Made by a program: the position numbers and the translations under genes. The notes under the pieces were generated by a model. The model ran no database searches, was not told the origin of the DNA, and saw only the letters and a list, made by a program, of their open reading frames with translations. From NCBI GenBank assembly GCA_025352685.1, contig JANXSN010000079.1:1-64000 (forward strand): 64,000 bases of DNA, read 5' to 3'. The DNA is from Sphingomonadales bacterium (GTDB lineage: Bacteria > Pseudomonadota > Alphaproteobacteria > Sphingomonadales > Sphingomonadaceae). Below, one piece after another: positions 19,566 to 27,596 of this stretch (positions within the stretch are counted from its first letter, which is position 1; each line of letters starts with the position of its first letter).

Positions 19566-20461
19566 CGGTCGCGCTCCACCGCATAGCGTGCAATCGCGCG
19601 CAGCAGATCTGCCTCATGCCCATAGCTGGCGAGATGGCCAATCGCCTGTTCGACCAGCATTTCGGCCTGGGCTCTCGCCCGCTCGATGCCCAGCAATGAC
19701 AGGAACGTAGCCTTGCCCCTCGCGTCGTCCTTCTTCAATGCTTTCCCCGCCAGTTCCTCGTCGCCTTCAGCGTCGAGCAAGTCGTCGGCGATCTGGAAGG
19801 CAAGCCCGATATCGCGCGCATAGCCGCGCAATTGGGTCCGTGCCTCTGCAGGCATACGGCCCATGATCGCGCCGGCCTCAACCGAAAAAGCAATGAGCGC
19901 GCCCGTCTTCATCGCCTGGAGCCGCGTAACGGCAGCCAGATCAAAGTTCGACGTCTCGGCCGCAATGTCCATCATCTGTCCGCCGGCCATGCCGCCGGGA
20001 CCCGAGGCGCGTGCAAGCCCGTCGATCAATTCGAGTCGGACGAAGGGATCAGCGTGCGTTTGGCCGTCGACGAGAAGTTCGAACGCAAGGGCATGAAACG
20101 AGTCCCCGGCCAACACCGCGGTCGCCTCACCGAACGCCTTGTGCACCGTCGGCTTGCCGTGGCGCAGATCGTCATCGTCCATGCACGGCAGGTCGTCGTG
20201 GATCAGTGAATAGACGTGGATCGCCTCGATCGCACAGCCGACGCGGACCGCGGCCCCATAATCGACATTGAACAAATTGCTCGCCGCCACGACCAGCAAG
20301 GGACGCATTCGCTTGCCACCGCCGATGCTGGCATGGCGCATCGCATGGAACAGCGGTGCACGCGCGTCGTCGGGCACCTTCAAGATATGGTCGAACGCGC
20401 GATCGATATCGCGAGCGATGTCGGCAAGCGCCGCACCCAGTATCGGTGTCACAGCGCCCAT
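19562..20461 (-). CDS. ispA: Polyprenyl (farnesyl/geranylgeranyl) diphosphate synthase
   Basis: 299 residues. It condenses isopentenyl diphosphate with allylic diphosphates. GGGKRMRP (48-54) binds IPP. The first aspartate-rich motif is DDLPCMDDDD (89-98), the second is DDLLD (226-230), both magnesium sites. The context after xseB and ahead of coaD matches bacterial FPP synthases (IspA) rather than the long-chain octaprenyl enzymes. Chain length cannot be settled by eye, and in carotenoid-making sphingomonads a GGPP activity is possible. It begins six bases after the xseB stop. Confidence 0.92.
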   Translation of the reverse strand: MGAVTPILGAALADIARDIDRAFDHILKVPDDARAPLFHAMRHASIGGGKRMRPLLVVAASNLFNVDYGAAVRVGCAIEAIHVYSLIHDDLPCMDDDDLRHGKPTVHKAFGEATAVLAGDSFHALAFELLVDGQTHADPFVRLELIDGLARASGPGGMAGGQMMDIAAETSNFDLAAVTRLQAMKTGALIAFSVEAGAIMGRMPAEARTQLRGYARDIGLAFQIADDLLDAEGDEELAGKALKKDDARGKATFLSLLGIERARAQAEMLVEQAIGHLASYGHEADLLRAIARYAVERDR

Positions 20462-20467
20462 CCGATC

Positions 20468-20707
20468 CTAGCTGCCATCGAACGGTACGGTGCCGGCCGG
20501 GTTGCCATCCGAACCGAGCACAATCTTGTCGATTTTTTCCTGCGCCGATTTCAACCGCGCCTCGCACTGGGCGCGCAGCTTGGCTCCCTCTTCGTAGAGC
20601 GTGATCGATTCATCGAGACTGGCATCGCCGCTTTCGAGGCGTTGAACAATCGCTTCGAGCCGCCTCAAGGCGTCTTCGAACGACAGGGTGGAAAGGTCGT
20701 CGGGCAC
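20468..20707 (-). CDS. xseB: Exodeoxyribonuclease VII small subunit
   Basis: 79 residues, normal for XseB. The conserved helical hairpin is visible: LSFEDALRRLEAIVQRLESGDASLDESI...YEEGAKLRAQCEARLKSAQEKI. XseB binds several copies around the large subunit XseA, which degrades single-stranded DNA; xseA is not in the window. The start is GTG at 20707. It lies 33 bp after the acyl-CoA ligase stop and six bases before ispA. The xseB-ispA pairing is widespread in proteobacteria. Confidence 0.93.
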   Translation of the reverse strand: MPDDLSTLSFEDALRRLEAIVQRLESGDASLDESITLYEEGAKLRAQCEARLKSAQEKIDKIVLGSDGNPAGTVPFDGS

Positions 20708-20740
20708 GGACTGCGCTTGTGACGAGCGCGGTCGCAGGGG

Positions 20741-22432
20741 TCAAGCGGCGGCCTTCGCTCGCTCCTCGGCGATTAGTTCTTTCCGACTAAGCTTGCCGAC
20801 CAAAGTCTTCGGCAATTCCATCCTTACGTCAACCGCTGCGACGCGTTCGTGCTTGCCGAGCTGGGGATTAAGCCAGGCCTTCAGCGTCTCACCAGAACCA
20901 TCGGCTCCCTCGTTCAGCGTGACAAACGCTTTGGGCATCTCGCCGTAGTAGGCATCGGGAATGCCGATCACGATCGCCTCCTTCACAGCCGGATGACGGT
21001 ACAGAACACGCTCGATCTGACTTGGAAAAACCTTGAACCCGCCGACAGCGATCATGTCCTTCAATCGGTCGACGATGCGAATGTAGCCCTGACCGTCAAT
21101 GGTCGCGACGTCTCCCGTGCGGAGCGCGCGGCCTGTCGGGGTCGTAACGAAATCGCCGTCGCGCCCAGCCCCCCCCCAATAGCCGGCCATGACTTGTGGC
21201 CCCTCGACGACGAGTTCGCCCGGTTCGCCTGCGACAGGGGGCATCGTCGGATCGTCGCGATTGACGAGGCGGACAAGTGTTCCCGGTACCGGCTGCCCGA
21301 TCGTACCGTCTACACCAGGATCGTCGTACGGGTTGCAGGCAACAACGCCCGCGACCTCGGTGAGGCCATAGCCCTCGACAAGCTTCGCGCCCGTCACAGC
21401 CTCGAACTTGCCCTTTAGTGTCTGCGCAAGTGGTGCGGCGCCAGAAATGCAGACACGAAGCGACCTGAAATCGGTCTTCGCGCAATCTGGGTGGTCGAGC
21501 AGTGACTGGTACATCGTCGGTACGCCCGGCAATGCCGTCGCCTTTACGCGCTGGATTGTCTTCAACGTGTCCTTGGCGGCGAACCGCGGCAGCATCGCAA
21601 TCATCCCGCCCGAGAGGACCGTGCGGTTGAGCACGCAGGTATTGGCGAAAACATGGAAGAACGGCAGAACCCCAACGATCCGGTCGGGAAGCTCGGGATG
21701 CGGATCGATGGCGCGAACCTGACGCGCGTTTGCGGTCATATTGGCGTGCGTCAACATCGCGCCTTTGGGCAAACCCGTGGTTCCGCCGGTATATTGGATC
21801 AGGGCAACGTCGTCGGGCGCGATGGCCACCGGCGCCAAGGGCAGGCTTGCCTCGCCCACAAGCGTCATCAACGATCGAATACGGGAGTCACCGGTCGGCA
21901 CGGCGGCGATTTCTGTCGAACGAAACAGCCGGAACAGCGCGCGCTTGATCACGGGAAGCCAGCCCGAAAGCGACCCGATGATCAGCCGATCTACGCTGCC
22001 CGCATCAAGCAGAGCGCGGGCATGGCCGTAAAGCTGCGGCACGTCGCTGGTAACGATAATCCGCGCCCCGCTGTTCTCGATCTGGTGCGTCAGCTCTTCG
22101 AGCGAATAAAGCGGCGACATGTTGACGATAATCGCGCCGGCCATCAGCGCACCATAGTAGGCAATCAGGTAATCGGGCACATTGGGGAGGAACAGGCCGA
22201 CACGGTCACCCTTGACAAGCCCTTGCGCCTGCAACGCCGCGCCAAAGCGCTCGGCATCGTGCGCGATCCGGCGATAGCTGAGCTTGGCGCCCAGAAAATC
22301 GGTCAGCGGACGGTCGGGAAAGCGTTTGACGCTTGCTGCAAACATTTCTGGCAGCGTCATCGGCACATACGTCACATCCCAGGCGCCGGGATGGATATAA
22401 CGGCTGCGCCATATGTCAGTGGGATCGGTCAC
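20741..22432 (-). CDS. fadD: Long-chain fatty acid-CoA ligase (AMP-forming)
   Basis: About 563 residues of the ANL superfamily. It activates fatty acids to acyl-CoA through acyl-AMP. Motifs seen are the P-loop-like YTGGTTGLPKGAM, ISGAAPL, VEGYGLTEVAG, LRTGDVATIDGQGYIRIVDRLKDMI and the C-terminal lysine segment LPKTLVGKLSRKEL. No membrane segment is obvious. The start is not certain: GTG at 22432 is the usual family position (TDPTDIWRSRYIHPG), while the frame stays open to a TTG at 22468 that abuts the hydrolase stop. Neither has a good ribosome site. It follows the metallo-hydrolase with little or no gap and leads into xseB. Confidence 0.92.
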   Translation of the reverse strand: MTDPTDIWRSRYIHPGAWDVTYVPMTLPEMFAASVKRFPDRPLTDFLGAKLSYRRIAHDAERFGAALQAQGLVKGDRVGLFLPNVPDYLIAYYGALMAGAIIVNMSPLYSLEELTHQIENSGARIIVTSDVPQLYGHARALLDAGSVDRLIIGSLSGWLPVIKRALFRLFRSTEIAAVPTGDSRIRSLMTLVGEASLPLAPVAIAPDDVALIQYTGGTTGLPKGAMLTHANMTANARQVRAIDPHPELPDRIVGVLPFFHVFANTCVLNRTVLSGGMIAMLPRFAAKDTLKTIQRVKATALPGVPTMYQSLLDHPDCAKTDFRSLRVCISGAAPLAQTLKGKFEAVTGAKLVEGYGLTEVAGVVACNPYDDPGVDGTIGQPVPGTLVRLVNRDDPTMPPVAGEPGELVVEGPQVMAGYWGGAGRDGDFVTTPTGRALRTGDVATIDGQGYIRIVDRLKDMIAVGGFKVFPSQIERVLYRHPAVKEAIVIGIPDAYYGEMPKAFVTLNEGADGSGETLKAWLNPQLGKHERVAAVDVRMELPKTLVGKLSRKELIAEERAKAAA

Positions 22433-22468
22433 AGTTTCGGATCTAAGCGGTGACGGGTTCACTCGCAA

Positions 22469-23569
22469 TCAGATTGCGCAATAGTACCGCACGCCGTCGC
22501 GCACCTCGAATCGGGCGCGCCCGGTGACTTCCAGATGTCGCAGATGAGCAAGCGCCTCGCCCGTCGCAAGACCCAAGATGCTCTCATCAATGGCACGCCC
22601 AAACAGCACACCAAAACAATCGACGGCACGACGAGGCTTTTCCGTCAGCAGGGCGTGGAGCCGGTCCAGGCTAGTCAAGTGCCCCTCTTCCAGCCGGTCA
22701 AGCCGGGCGTGTAGGCCAAAAAAGGGCTCGCCGTGCGCAGGGAGCACAAGCAGGTCGGCGGGCAGTGCACGAAATTTCTCGATCGAGGCCAACCATTCGC
22801 CCAGCGGATTCCCCTGCGGTTCAGTAATCGTCATGGACACGTTGCTTGTGATACGCGGCAAAACCTGGTCGCCAGCGATCATCACCTTGCCAGCAAAATC
22901 AATCAGGCAAACATGTTCGGGTGTGTGGCCGCTGCCGATCCAAACGGTCCAGTCGCGGTTGCCGACACGGACCACGTCACCGTCGCGCATCGGGATATGG
23001 CCGACAGGCATTTCAGAGACGACGCGCGCAAAATTGCCCCAACCCTGCGCCTTCATCGGCGCAATCTGTTCCGGCGTCCAGCCAGCGCCGACCAGCTGCG
23101 CGACGGCCTCGACCGGCGGTTCGGCGCGTTTGTCGGCAATCAGCATCCGGGCAAGGAGATATTCGGTTCGGTTCATCCACAGCGCGACACCATGTTCACC
23201 ACAGAGCCACCCTGCGCAGCCGAGGTGATCGGGGTGGAAATGGGTGACCAGTACCCGGGTCACCGGACGGCCCGCCAGCGCTTTAACCCAGGTCTCCTTC
23301 GACGAATCGAGCAAGAGCCCGGTGTCGACCACTGCGACGCCGCCAGCGTCCTCGAGCAGCCAGACATTGATATGCCGCAGTGACCCCGGCACATAGAGGC
23401 GCGTCCAACCAAGCCCGTTACCGAGTGCGTGCACCACGCCGTATTCCGGCGCAAACTTGCCCATAGGATAGGTCAGGCCGCGTGCTTCGAGCGGCTCAAA
23501 GCCGTGGTCGACCAGACTCATGTCAGGCGCAGGCGCGCGGGCGACGTCGGGCGGAGATGCAGTTGCCAT
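22469..23569 (-). CDS. Metallo-beta-lactamase fold hydrolase
   Basis: 366 residues from ATG 23569, which has AAGGG six bases upstream. The dinuclear metal motif is HFHPDH (about 110-115), followed by further ligand histidines in SGHTPEHVCL, the aspartate in MIAGDQVLP and LPAHGEPF. A C-terminal winged-helix-like part with LATGEALAHLRHLEVTGRARF resembles MBL proteins of the LACTB2/flavo-diiron-like subgroup. In that group the tail shapes the active site and thioesterase-like activity is common. Its position just before an acyl-CoA ligase agrees with acyl-CoA thioester hydrolysis, but this is inference. It probably heads the leftward operon. Confidence 0.87.
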   Translation of the reverse strand: MATASPPDVARAPAPDMSLVDHGFEPLEARGLTYPMGKFAPEYGVVHALGNGLGWTRLYVPGSLRHINVWLLEDAGGVAVVDTGLLLDSSKETWVKALAGRPVTRVLVTHFHPDHLGCAGWLCGEHGVALWMNRTEYLLARMLIADKRAEPPVEAVAQLVGAGWTPEQIAPMKAQGWGNFARVVSEMPVGHIPMRDGDVVRVGNRDWTVWIGSGHTPEHVCLIDFAGKVMIAGDQVLPRITSNVSMTITEPQGNPLGEWLASIEKFRALPADLLVLPAHGEPFFGLHARLDRLEEGHLTSLDRLHALLTEKPRRAVDCFGVLFGRAIDESILGLATGEALAHLRHLEVTGRARFEVRDGVRYYCAI

Positions 23570-23783
23570 TTGCAACCCTTGGCACGACGCTCGGCCTGAT
23601 ACCAGTGGCGCTCGACATCAAACTTGGGGCAACACCGCTTCGGCTCACGCAAAGATTTGGGTTCTGCGCGCCTTTCGAACAACGGCACGCCGAGATCCGC
23701 GAGCGGGTTCGAGTCTTCCATCGCCGCCAGACCGGCAGATCGCAGCCAAGCCGATCGGCTCGCCGGCTCCCGCCGCTCGGGTC

Positions 23784-24467
23784 TCAGCGTTTGAAGGGAT
23801 CGACAAACCCACCAATCATGGCAGGCGCTTCCATCTCGCCGTTGGCAATCGCTTCGGCCACGCGGGCCGCCTCGACGCGCTCGTGGCGCAGCTGGTCGAT
23901 GAGCGCCTCGCGGTCGCCCTCGAGACGGGTATCGACGATGGGATCGAGGCCCGCGGCCTTGGCAGCCTTCGCAACGATCGCGTCGAGCTCACGCTGCGAG
24001 CACAGGCCCAGTGTTACCGGGTCTTTGGGCACGATGTTCGACATATTCCAGTGGCTCTTGTCGCGGATCGCCGAAATGGTGTTGCGCGTCGTACCGATCA
24101 GTTTGCCGATCTGGCCGTCACTAACTTCCGGATGGTTGCGAATGATCCAAGCGATGCCATCGGGCTTATCCGACCGCTTGCTGACGGGCGTGTAGCGCGG
24201 GCCTTTCGTTCGAGTCGCAGCTTCAGGTTCACGGTCCATCTTGAGCGCATATTTCGGATCGGCCTGACCCTTTTCGATTTCAGCCATCGTCAGCTCATGC
24301 GCACGGATCGGGTCGCGCCCGGTGAGCTTGGTCGCGGCGGTGTCGTCGGCGATTGCCTGGACTTCAAGAATGTGAAGACCACAGAAATTGGCGATTTGTT
24401 CGAACGAGAGCGACGTGTTGTCGACCAGCCAGGAAGCGGTCGCATGGGGCATAAGCGGCTGGGCCAT
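23784..24467 (-). CDS. trcR: TrcR-like DUF1013 cell-cycle transcriptional regulator
   Basis: 227 residues, strongly matching the alphaproteobacterial DUF1013 family: MAQPLMPHATASWLVDNTSL, LSFEQIANFCGLHILEVQAI, IAWIIRNHPEVSDGQIGKLIGTT and NTISAIRDKSHWN. Two helix-turn-helix-like segments, near 20-40 and 110-135, suggest DNA binding. TrcR in Rickettsia and Caulobacter relatives has been linked to cell-cycle transcription through RNA polymerase. It is highly conserved and close to single-copy in the class. It stands alone: a terminator belonging to the upstream glycosyltransferase precedes it and about 214 bp separate it from the MBL hydrolase. Confidence 0.93.
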   Translation of the reverse strand: MAQPLMPHATASWLVDNTSLSFEQIANFCGLHILEVQAIADDTAATKLTGRDPIRAHELTMAEIEKGQADPKYALKMDREPEAATRTKGPRYTPVSKRSDKPDGIAWIIRNHPEVSDGQIGKLIGTTRNTISAIRDKSHWNMSNIVPKDPVTLGLCSQRELDAIVAKAAKAAGLDPIVDTRLEGDREALIDQLRHERVEAARVAEAIANGEMEAPAMIGGFVDPFKR

Positions 24468-24487
24468 CGTTCAGGTCTTTCTTGGCA

Positions 24488-24519
24488 ATAATAAAAGGGC
24501 CGCCCCTTTCGGGACGGCC
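24488..24519 (-). terminator. Rho-independent terminator after the glycosyltransferase gene
   Basis: On the minus strand GGCCGTCCC and GGGGCGGCC form a 9-bp stem with one G-T pair and a GAAA tetraloop, directly followed by CTTTTATTATT. It lies 45 bp after the glycosyltransferase stop and 20 bp before the trcR start, so it separates the two units. The trcR promoter must overlap it or lie just inside. Confidence 0.85.
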
Positions 24520-24563
24520 TGTTCCCCTGTTGGCTTAGTCCGAAGGCGCTTGAAGGGCAAGCG

Positions 24564-25589
24564 CTACGCGGCACGCACCAGCGACTGAGCGGAAGGAACC
24601 AACGCCGACACGAATTGTACAGCACTTGTGGCCCAGGTGTATGTCTGTCCGTATTGCGCACATTCGTCCCGGACCCGGGTCAGCGCAGATGCGATGGCTG
24701 CGTCCAGATCGTCGTCGAGTGCGCCGGTGGTGGGCGTGACGATGTCGATGGGTCCGCTGACCGGAAAAGCGGCGATTGGTGTGCCAGACGCAAGCGCCTC
24801 GATCATGACCAATCCAAACGTGTCGGTGCGGCTGGGGAAGACGAAGACATCGGCGCCGGCGTAGCTGCTCGACAATTCAGCACCCGACAGCGCACCAAGA
24901 AAGACGGCCTCGGGGTAAGTCGCCTCGAGCATTGCACGTGCGGGTCCGTCGCCGACAATGACTTTTGTTCCCGGATGAGCTGAGCGCAGAAACGCTTCAA
25001 TATTCTTCTCTATCGCGACACGCCCCACATAAAGCTGAATCGGGCGCTGCAAGCTCGCAAAGGCACGGTGCGGCGGCGAGGCGGGCGAAAATGCGTCGAG
25101 ATCGACACCCCTGCTCCACGGAACACTATGATCGATGCCGTGATCTCGGAGCACCTGTCGCACCGACGGCGTCGAAACCAGCACGGCGCTCGACGCCGCA
25201 TGGAACCAGCGGAAATAGGGCCACACCCATCCGGCATCGATACCCGTACGCGCAGCGAAATAATCGGGAAACTGGGTATGAAAGGCAGTCGTAAACGCCT
25301 GGCCCTGCCGCACGAGCCATCGCCGCGCAGCCAGGCATAAAGGCCCCTCGGTCGAAAGATGGACCGCATCCGGTGCAAATGCAGCGAGCCGGTCCCCGAC
25401 GCTGGTCGAGGTCGCAACGGCCAGACGTATTTCGGGATAGGTCGGGCACGGCAAATTCAGATAAAGATCGGGCGAGACGACCACCACTTCGTGACCCTGA
25501 CGTTCAAGCTCGACCCTTGTGGCCGTGAGCGTGCGGACGACGCCGTTGACTTGCGGGCTCCACGCGTCGGTGACGATGGCGATACGCAT
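24564..25589 (-). CDS. Family 4 glycosyltransferase
   Basis: 341 residues with the GT-B fold. The N-terminus MRIAIVTDAWSPQVNGVV and GHEVVVVSPD are typical of GT4 enzymes acting on lipids, such as those resembling mannosyl- and glucuronosyl-diacylglycerol transferases. The C-terminal domain has LYVGRVAIEKNIEAFL, VIVGDGPARAMLE and the donor-binding FPSRTDTFGLVMIEALASGTP. The last is the conserved E-x7-E region. It probably glycosylates a membrane lipid using a nucleotide sugar. It begins 11 bp after the stop of the LpxH-like phosphatase, so the two probably form an operon for envelope lipid synthesis. The sphingomonad link to glycosphingolipids is tempting but not shown. Confidence 0.9.
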   Translation of the reverse strand: MRIAIVTDAWSPQVNGVVRTLTATRVELERQGHEVVVVSPDLYLNLPCPTYPEIRLAVATSTSVGDRLAAFAPDAVHLSTEGPLCLAARRWLVRQGQAFTTAFHTQFPDYFAARTGIDAGWVWPYFRWFHAASSAVLVSTPSVRQVLRDHGIDHSVPWSRGVDLDAFSPASPPHRAFASLQRPIQLYVGRVAIEKNIEAFLRSAHPGTKVIVGDGPARAMLEATYPEAVFLGALSGAELSSSYAGADVFVFPSRTDTFGLVMIEALASGTPIAAFPVSGPIDIVTPTTGALDDDLDAAIASALTRVRDECAQYGQTYTWATSAVQFVSALVPSAQSLVRAA

Positions 25590-25600
25590 CGTGCGTCTCC

Positions 25601-26473
25601 CTAAGCGGCGATTTTCAATATGAGCTGCTCGGCTTCGCGCGCGGCCATCTCATCAACCCAGTTCAGGATTTCCATGCGACCATCAAAATGTTCGACCAGC
25701 GCGGTGCACCCCTCCACCCAGTCGCCGTCATTGTAATAAGCGACACCGGAAAGCTCGCGCAATTCTGCGTGATGGATGTGGCCGCACACGACCCCATCGA
25801 CGCCGCGCGCGGCGGCCTCGTGCGCGACGGCGTCCTCGAAACGACTAATGAACTCGACAGCGTTCTTGACCTTTTGCTTGGCAGTCTTGGATAGCGACCA
25901 ATAGGGTTTCCCCAGCCAGCGGCGAACCTTGTTCACCGCGTGGTTGCACCGCATCAGCGTCGAATAAGCCTGGTCACCGAAGAACGCGATCCACCGGTGG
26001 CTCAGCATGATTGCGTCGAATTCGTCACCGTGCACGACCAACAGGCGGCGGCCGTCGGCCGTCTTGTGAATTGCTTGTCGCTTGATCTCGACCCCGCCGA
26101 AACTGAGCCCCGAAAACTGACGAAACATCTCGTCATGATTGCCCGGCACATAGACGACGCGGGTGCCGCGTTTCGCCCGTTTCATGATGCGCCAGACGAT
26201 GTCGTTGTGCGTCGCCGGCCAGTAGAATTTTTTCTTCAATCTCCACCCGTCGATGATATCCCCGACCAGATACATCGTCTCGCTATCGGTGTAATCCAGA
26301 AAATCGATCAGCAGGTCGGCGGCGCAGCCACGCGTTCCGAGGTGGACGTCACTGATCCAGATCGTGCGGAATTTGCGCCGCGACTTGTCGCCGTCGGGCT
26401 CGGGAACGGTCGGAGACGATGCGGAAAATTCGTGGAGCTCGGAATCAAACGGTAGACGTATAATCGAGTCCAT
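25601..26473 (-). CDS. LpxH-like calcineurin-type phosphoesterase
   Basis: 290 residues. The metallophosphoesterase motifs are ISDVHLGTRG, GDIIDGW, GNHDEMF, VVHGDEFD and CGHIHHAEL. The family (UDP-2,3-diacylglucosamine diphosphatase-like) includes LpxH, which releases lipid X in lipid A synthesis. Many alphaproteobacteria use LpxI for that step, so this paralogue may act on another nucleotide-linked lipid. It has a hydrophilic N-terminus with no signal peptide, so it acts in the cytoplasm or at the inner face of the membrane. It is directly upstream of a lipid-type glycosyltransferase, which supports a shared membrane-lipid pathway. Confidence 0.88.
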   Translation of the reverse strand: MDSIIRLPFDSELHEFSASSPTVPEPDGDKSRRKFRTIWISDVHLGTRGCAADLLIDFLDYTDSETMYLVGDIIDGWRLKKKFYWPATHNDIVWRIMKRAKRGTRVVYVPGNHDEMFRQFSGLSFGGVEIKRQAIHKTADGRRLLVVHGDEFDAIMLSHRWIAFFGDQAYSTLMRCNHAVNKVRRWLGKPYWSLSKTAKQKVKNAVEFISRFEDAVAHEAAARGVDGVVCGHIHHAELRELSGVAYYNDGDWVEGCTALVEHFDGRMEILNWVDEMAAREAEQLILKIAA

Positions 26474-26569
26474 GGACCGCTCCCTCGGCGATTTCGGGGC
26501 TTCGCTTCCGCGCCTATGGATCGGTAGTGTTACAAATTACCGCACTTCGTGTGCACTTATCGTGACATG

Positions 26570-27190
26570 CTATGCCCCGATCGTGACATGCCCGGGTTGA
26601 GTAGCGACCCTGGCCAACCAGCGCACGATCGCGGGATAACGCGACAGCGTAAATCCGCCCTCATGAGCGACGTGGGTGTAGGCATAAAGGCAGATGTCGG
26701 CTAGCGTCAGCCTTTCACCGACAAACCAGTCGTGCACCTCCAGATGTTTTTCCATCAGGCACAGCGCTGCCTCCCCCGCCATCCACTTCGTTTCGAGCTG
26801 CGCGCGCTGACCGTCATTCAACTTTTCGAGCCCCAGAAAGGACTTCCAGAAGCGCATCGTGGCGACGTTGGGCTCGTGGCTGTATTGCTCCCAGCACATC
26901 CAGCGCAGCACATCAGCCCGGTCGAAACGGCCGTCGGGCAGTAATTGTGACCCCTCTGCCAGATACCAGCAGGCGGCATTGCTTTCGGGCAAAAACTTGT
27001 CGCCGATCTGTAACACCGGAATCCGCCCATCGGCGCTGACACGAGCCAAAAACGCAGGCGTGCGCGTCTCACCCTTCATGATGTCATATTCCCGCCGCTC
27101 AAGCGGCAAGCCGAGGTGCGCGGCGGTCAACCGGATTTTGTAGCAATTTCCAGACTGGGGATATTCGTGGAGGATGAGGGCGTCGGCCAT
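26570..27190 (-). CDS. Glutathione S-transferase family protein
   Basis: 206 residues from ATG 27190. The thioredoxin-like N-terminal domain has LILHEYPQSGNCYKIRLTA and GRIPVLQIGDKFLPESNAACWYLAE (the cis-proline and the ES glutathione contacts). The all-alpha C-terminal domain has the N-capping motif LTLADICLYAYTH. It probably conjugates or reduces electrophiles with glutathione in the cytoplasm. A 12-base sequence overlapping its stop (26559-26570) recurs 21 bases away (26580-26591), as if the 3' end had been partly duplicated. The microsatellite block lies 120-200 bp upstream of its start. Confidence 0.88.
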   Translation of the reverse strand: MADALILHEYPQSGNCYKIRLTAAHLGLPLERREYDIMKGETRTPAFLARVSADGRIPVLQIGDKFLPESNAACWYLAEGSQLLPDGRFDRADVLRWMCWEQYSHEPNVATMRFWKSFLGLEKLNDGQRAQLETKWMAGEAALCLMEKHLEVHDWFVGERLTLADICLYAYTHVAHEGGFTLSRYPAIVRWLARVATQPGHVTIGA

Positions 27191-27308
27191 GGCAGAAAGT
27201 TTGCGCCGAAGTCCTGTCCGATGCAATCAGCGCGTCGGCCCTGTCGCCAGCGTGCATCACGGCGCTCACGCCCGACCTTGACGACGCGCGCACCGCTAGC
27301 CGCCCTGA

Positions 27309-27346
27309 CCTTTGCGCCTTTGCGCCTTTGCGCCTTTGCGCCTTTG
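27309..27346. repeat. Octanucleotide tandem repeat (TTTGCGCC)
   Basis: Four perfect copies of TTTGCGCC run from 27311 to 27342, flanked by partial copies (CC before, TTTG after). The array is five bases from the pentanucleotide array. It is upstream of both divergent genes. Confidence 0.95.
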
Positions 27347-27351
27347 ACCGC

Positions 27352-27386
27352 GACTGGACTGGACTGGACTGGACTGGACTGGACTG
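27352..27386. repeat. Pentanucleotide tandem repeat (GACTG) x7
   Basis: Seven perfect copies of GACTG. Perfect short repeats are prone to slippage. Here it is outside any supported gene, about 160 bp from the GST start and 210 bp from the ABC-F start, so a length change could only alter promoter spacing or RNA structure. Confidence 0.97.
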
Positions 27387-27596
27387 GCGCATGATTGCGG
27401 CGCCGTTTTTAGTGCAGCAAGCAGATTTCCTTCGCGGCAGGCGATCGGTACAGACGTCCGATCCATCCCGACCCGACGCGCGGCCAGCGTCCGGTGCCGT
27501 CACGATGTCCCCGAAAAAGGCCCTCCTTTGCGCATGAGACAGGGGAAGTTCGACAATGACCTGACAAATGTCAGCATCGCTGCTATGGGTGCGCAC

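Larger units (their letters stand above)
27191..27596. other. Divergent intergenic region carrying two microsatellites
   Basis: No gene is supported between the GST and ABC-F starts. Open frames on both strands here have no family resemblance and run through the repeats. The stretch holds an 8-bp and a 5-bp tandem repeat, listed separately, and must contain the promoters of both flanking genes. Confidence 0.7.

Noticed and set aside
27309-27386. A CRISPR array
   Set aside because: The units are 8 and 5 bp, contiguous and without spacers; they are microsatellites.
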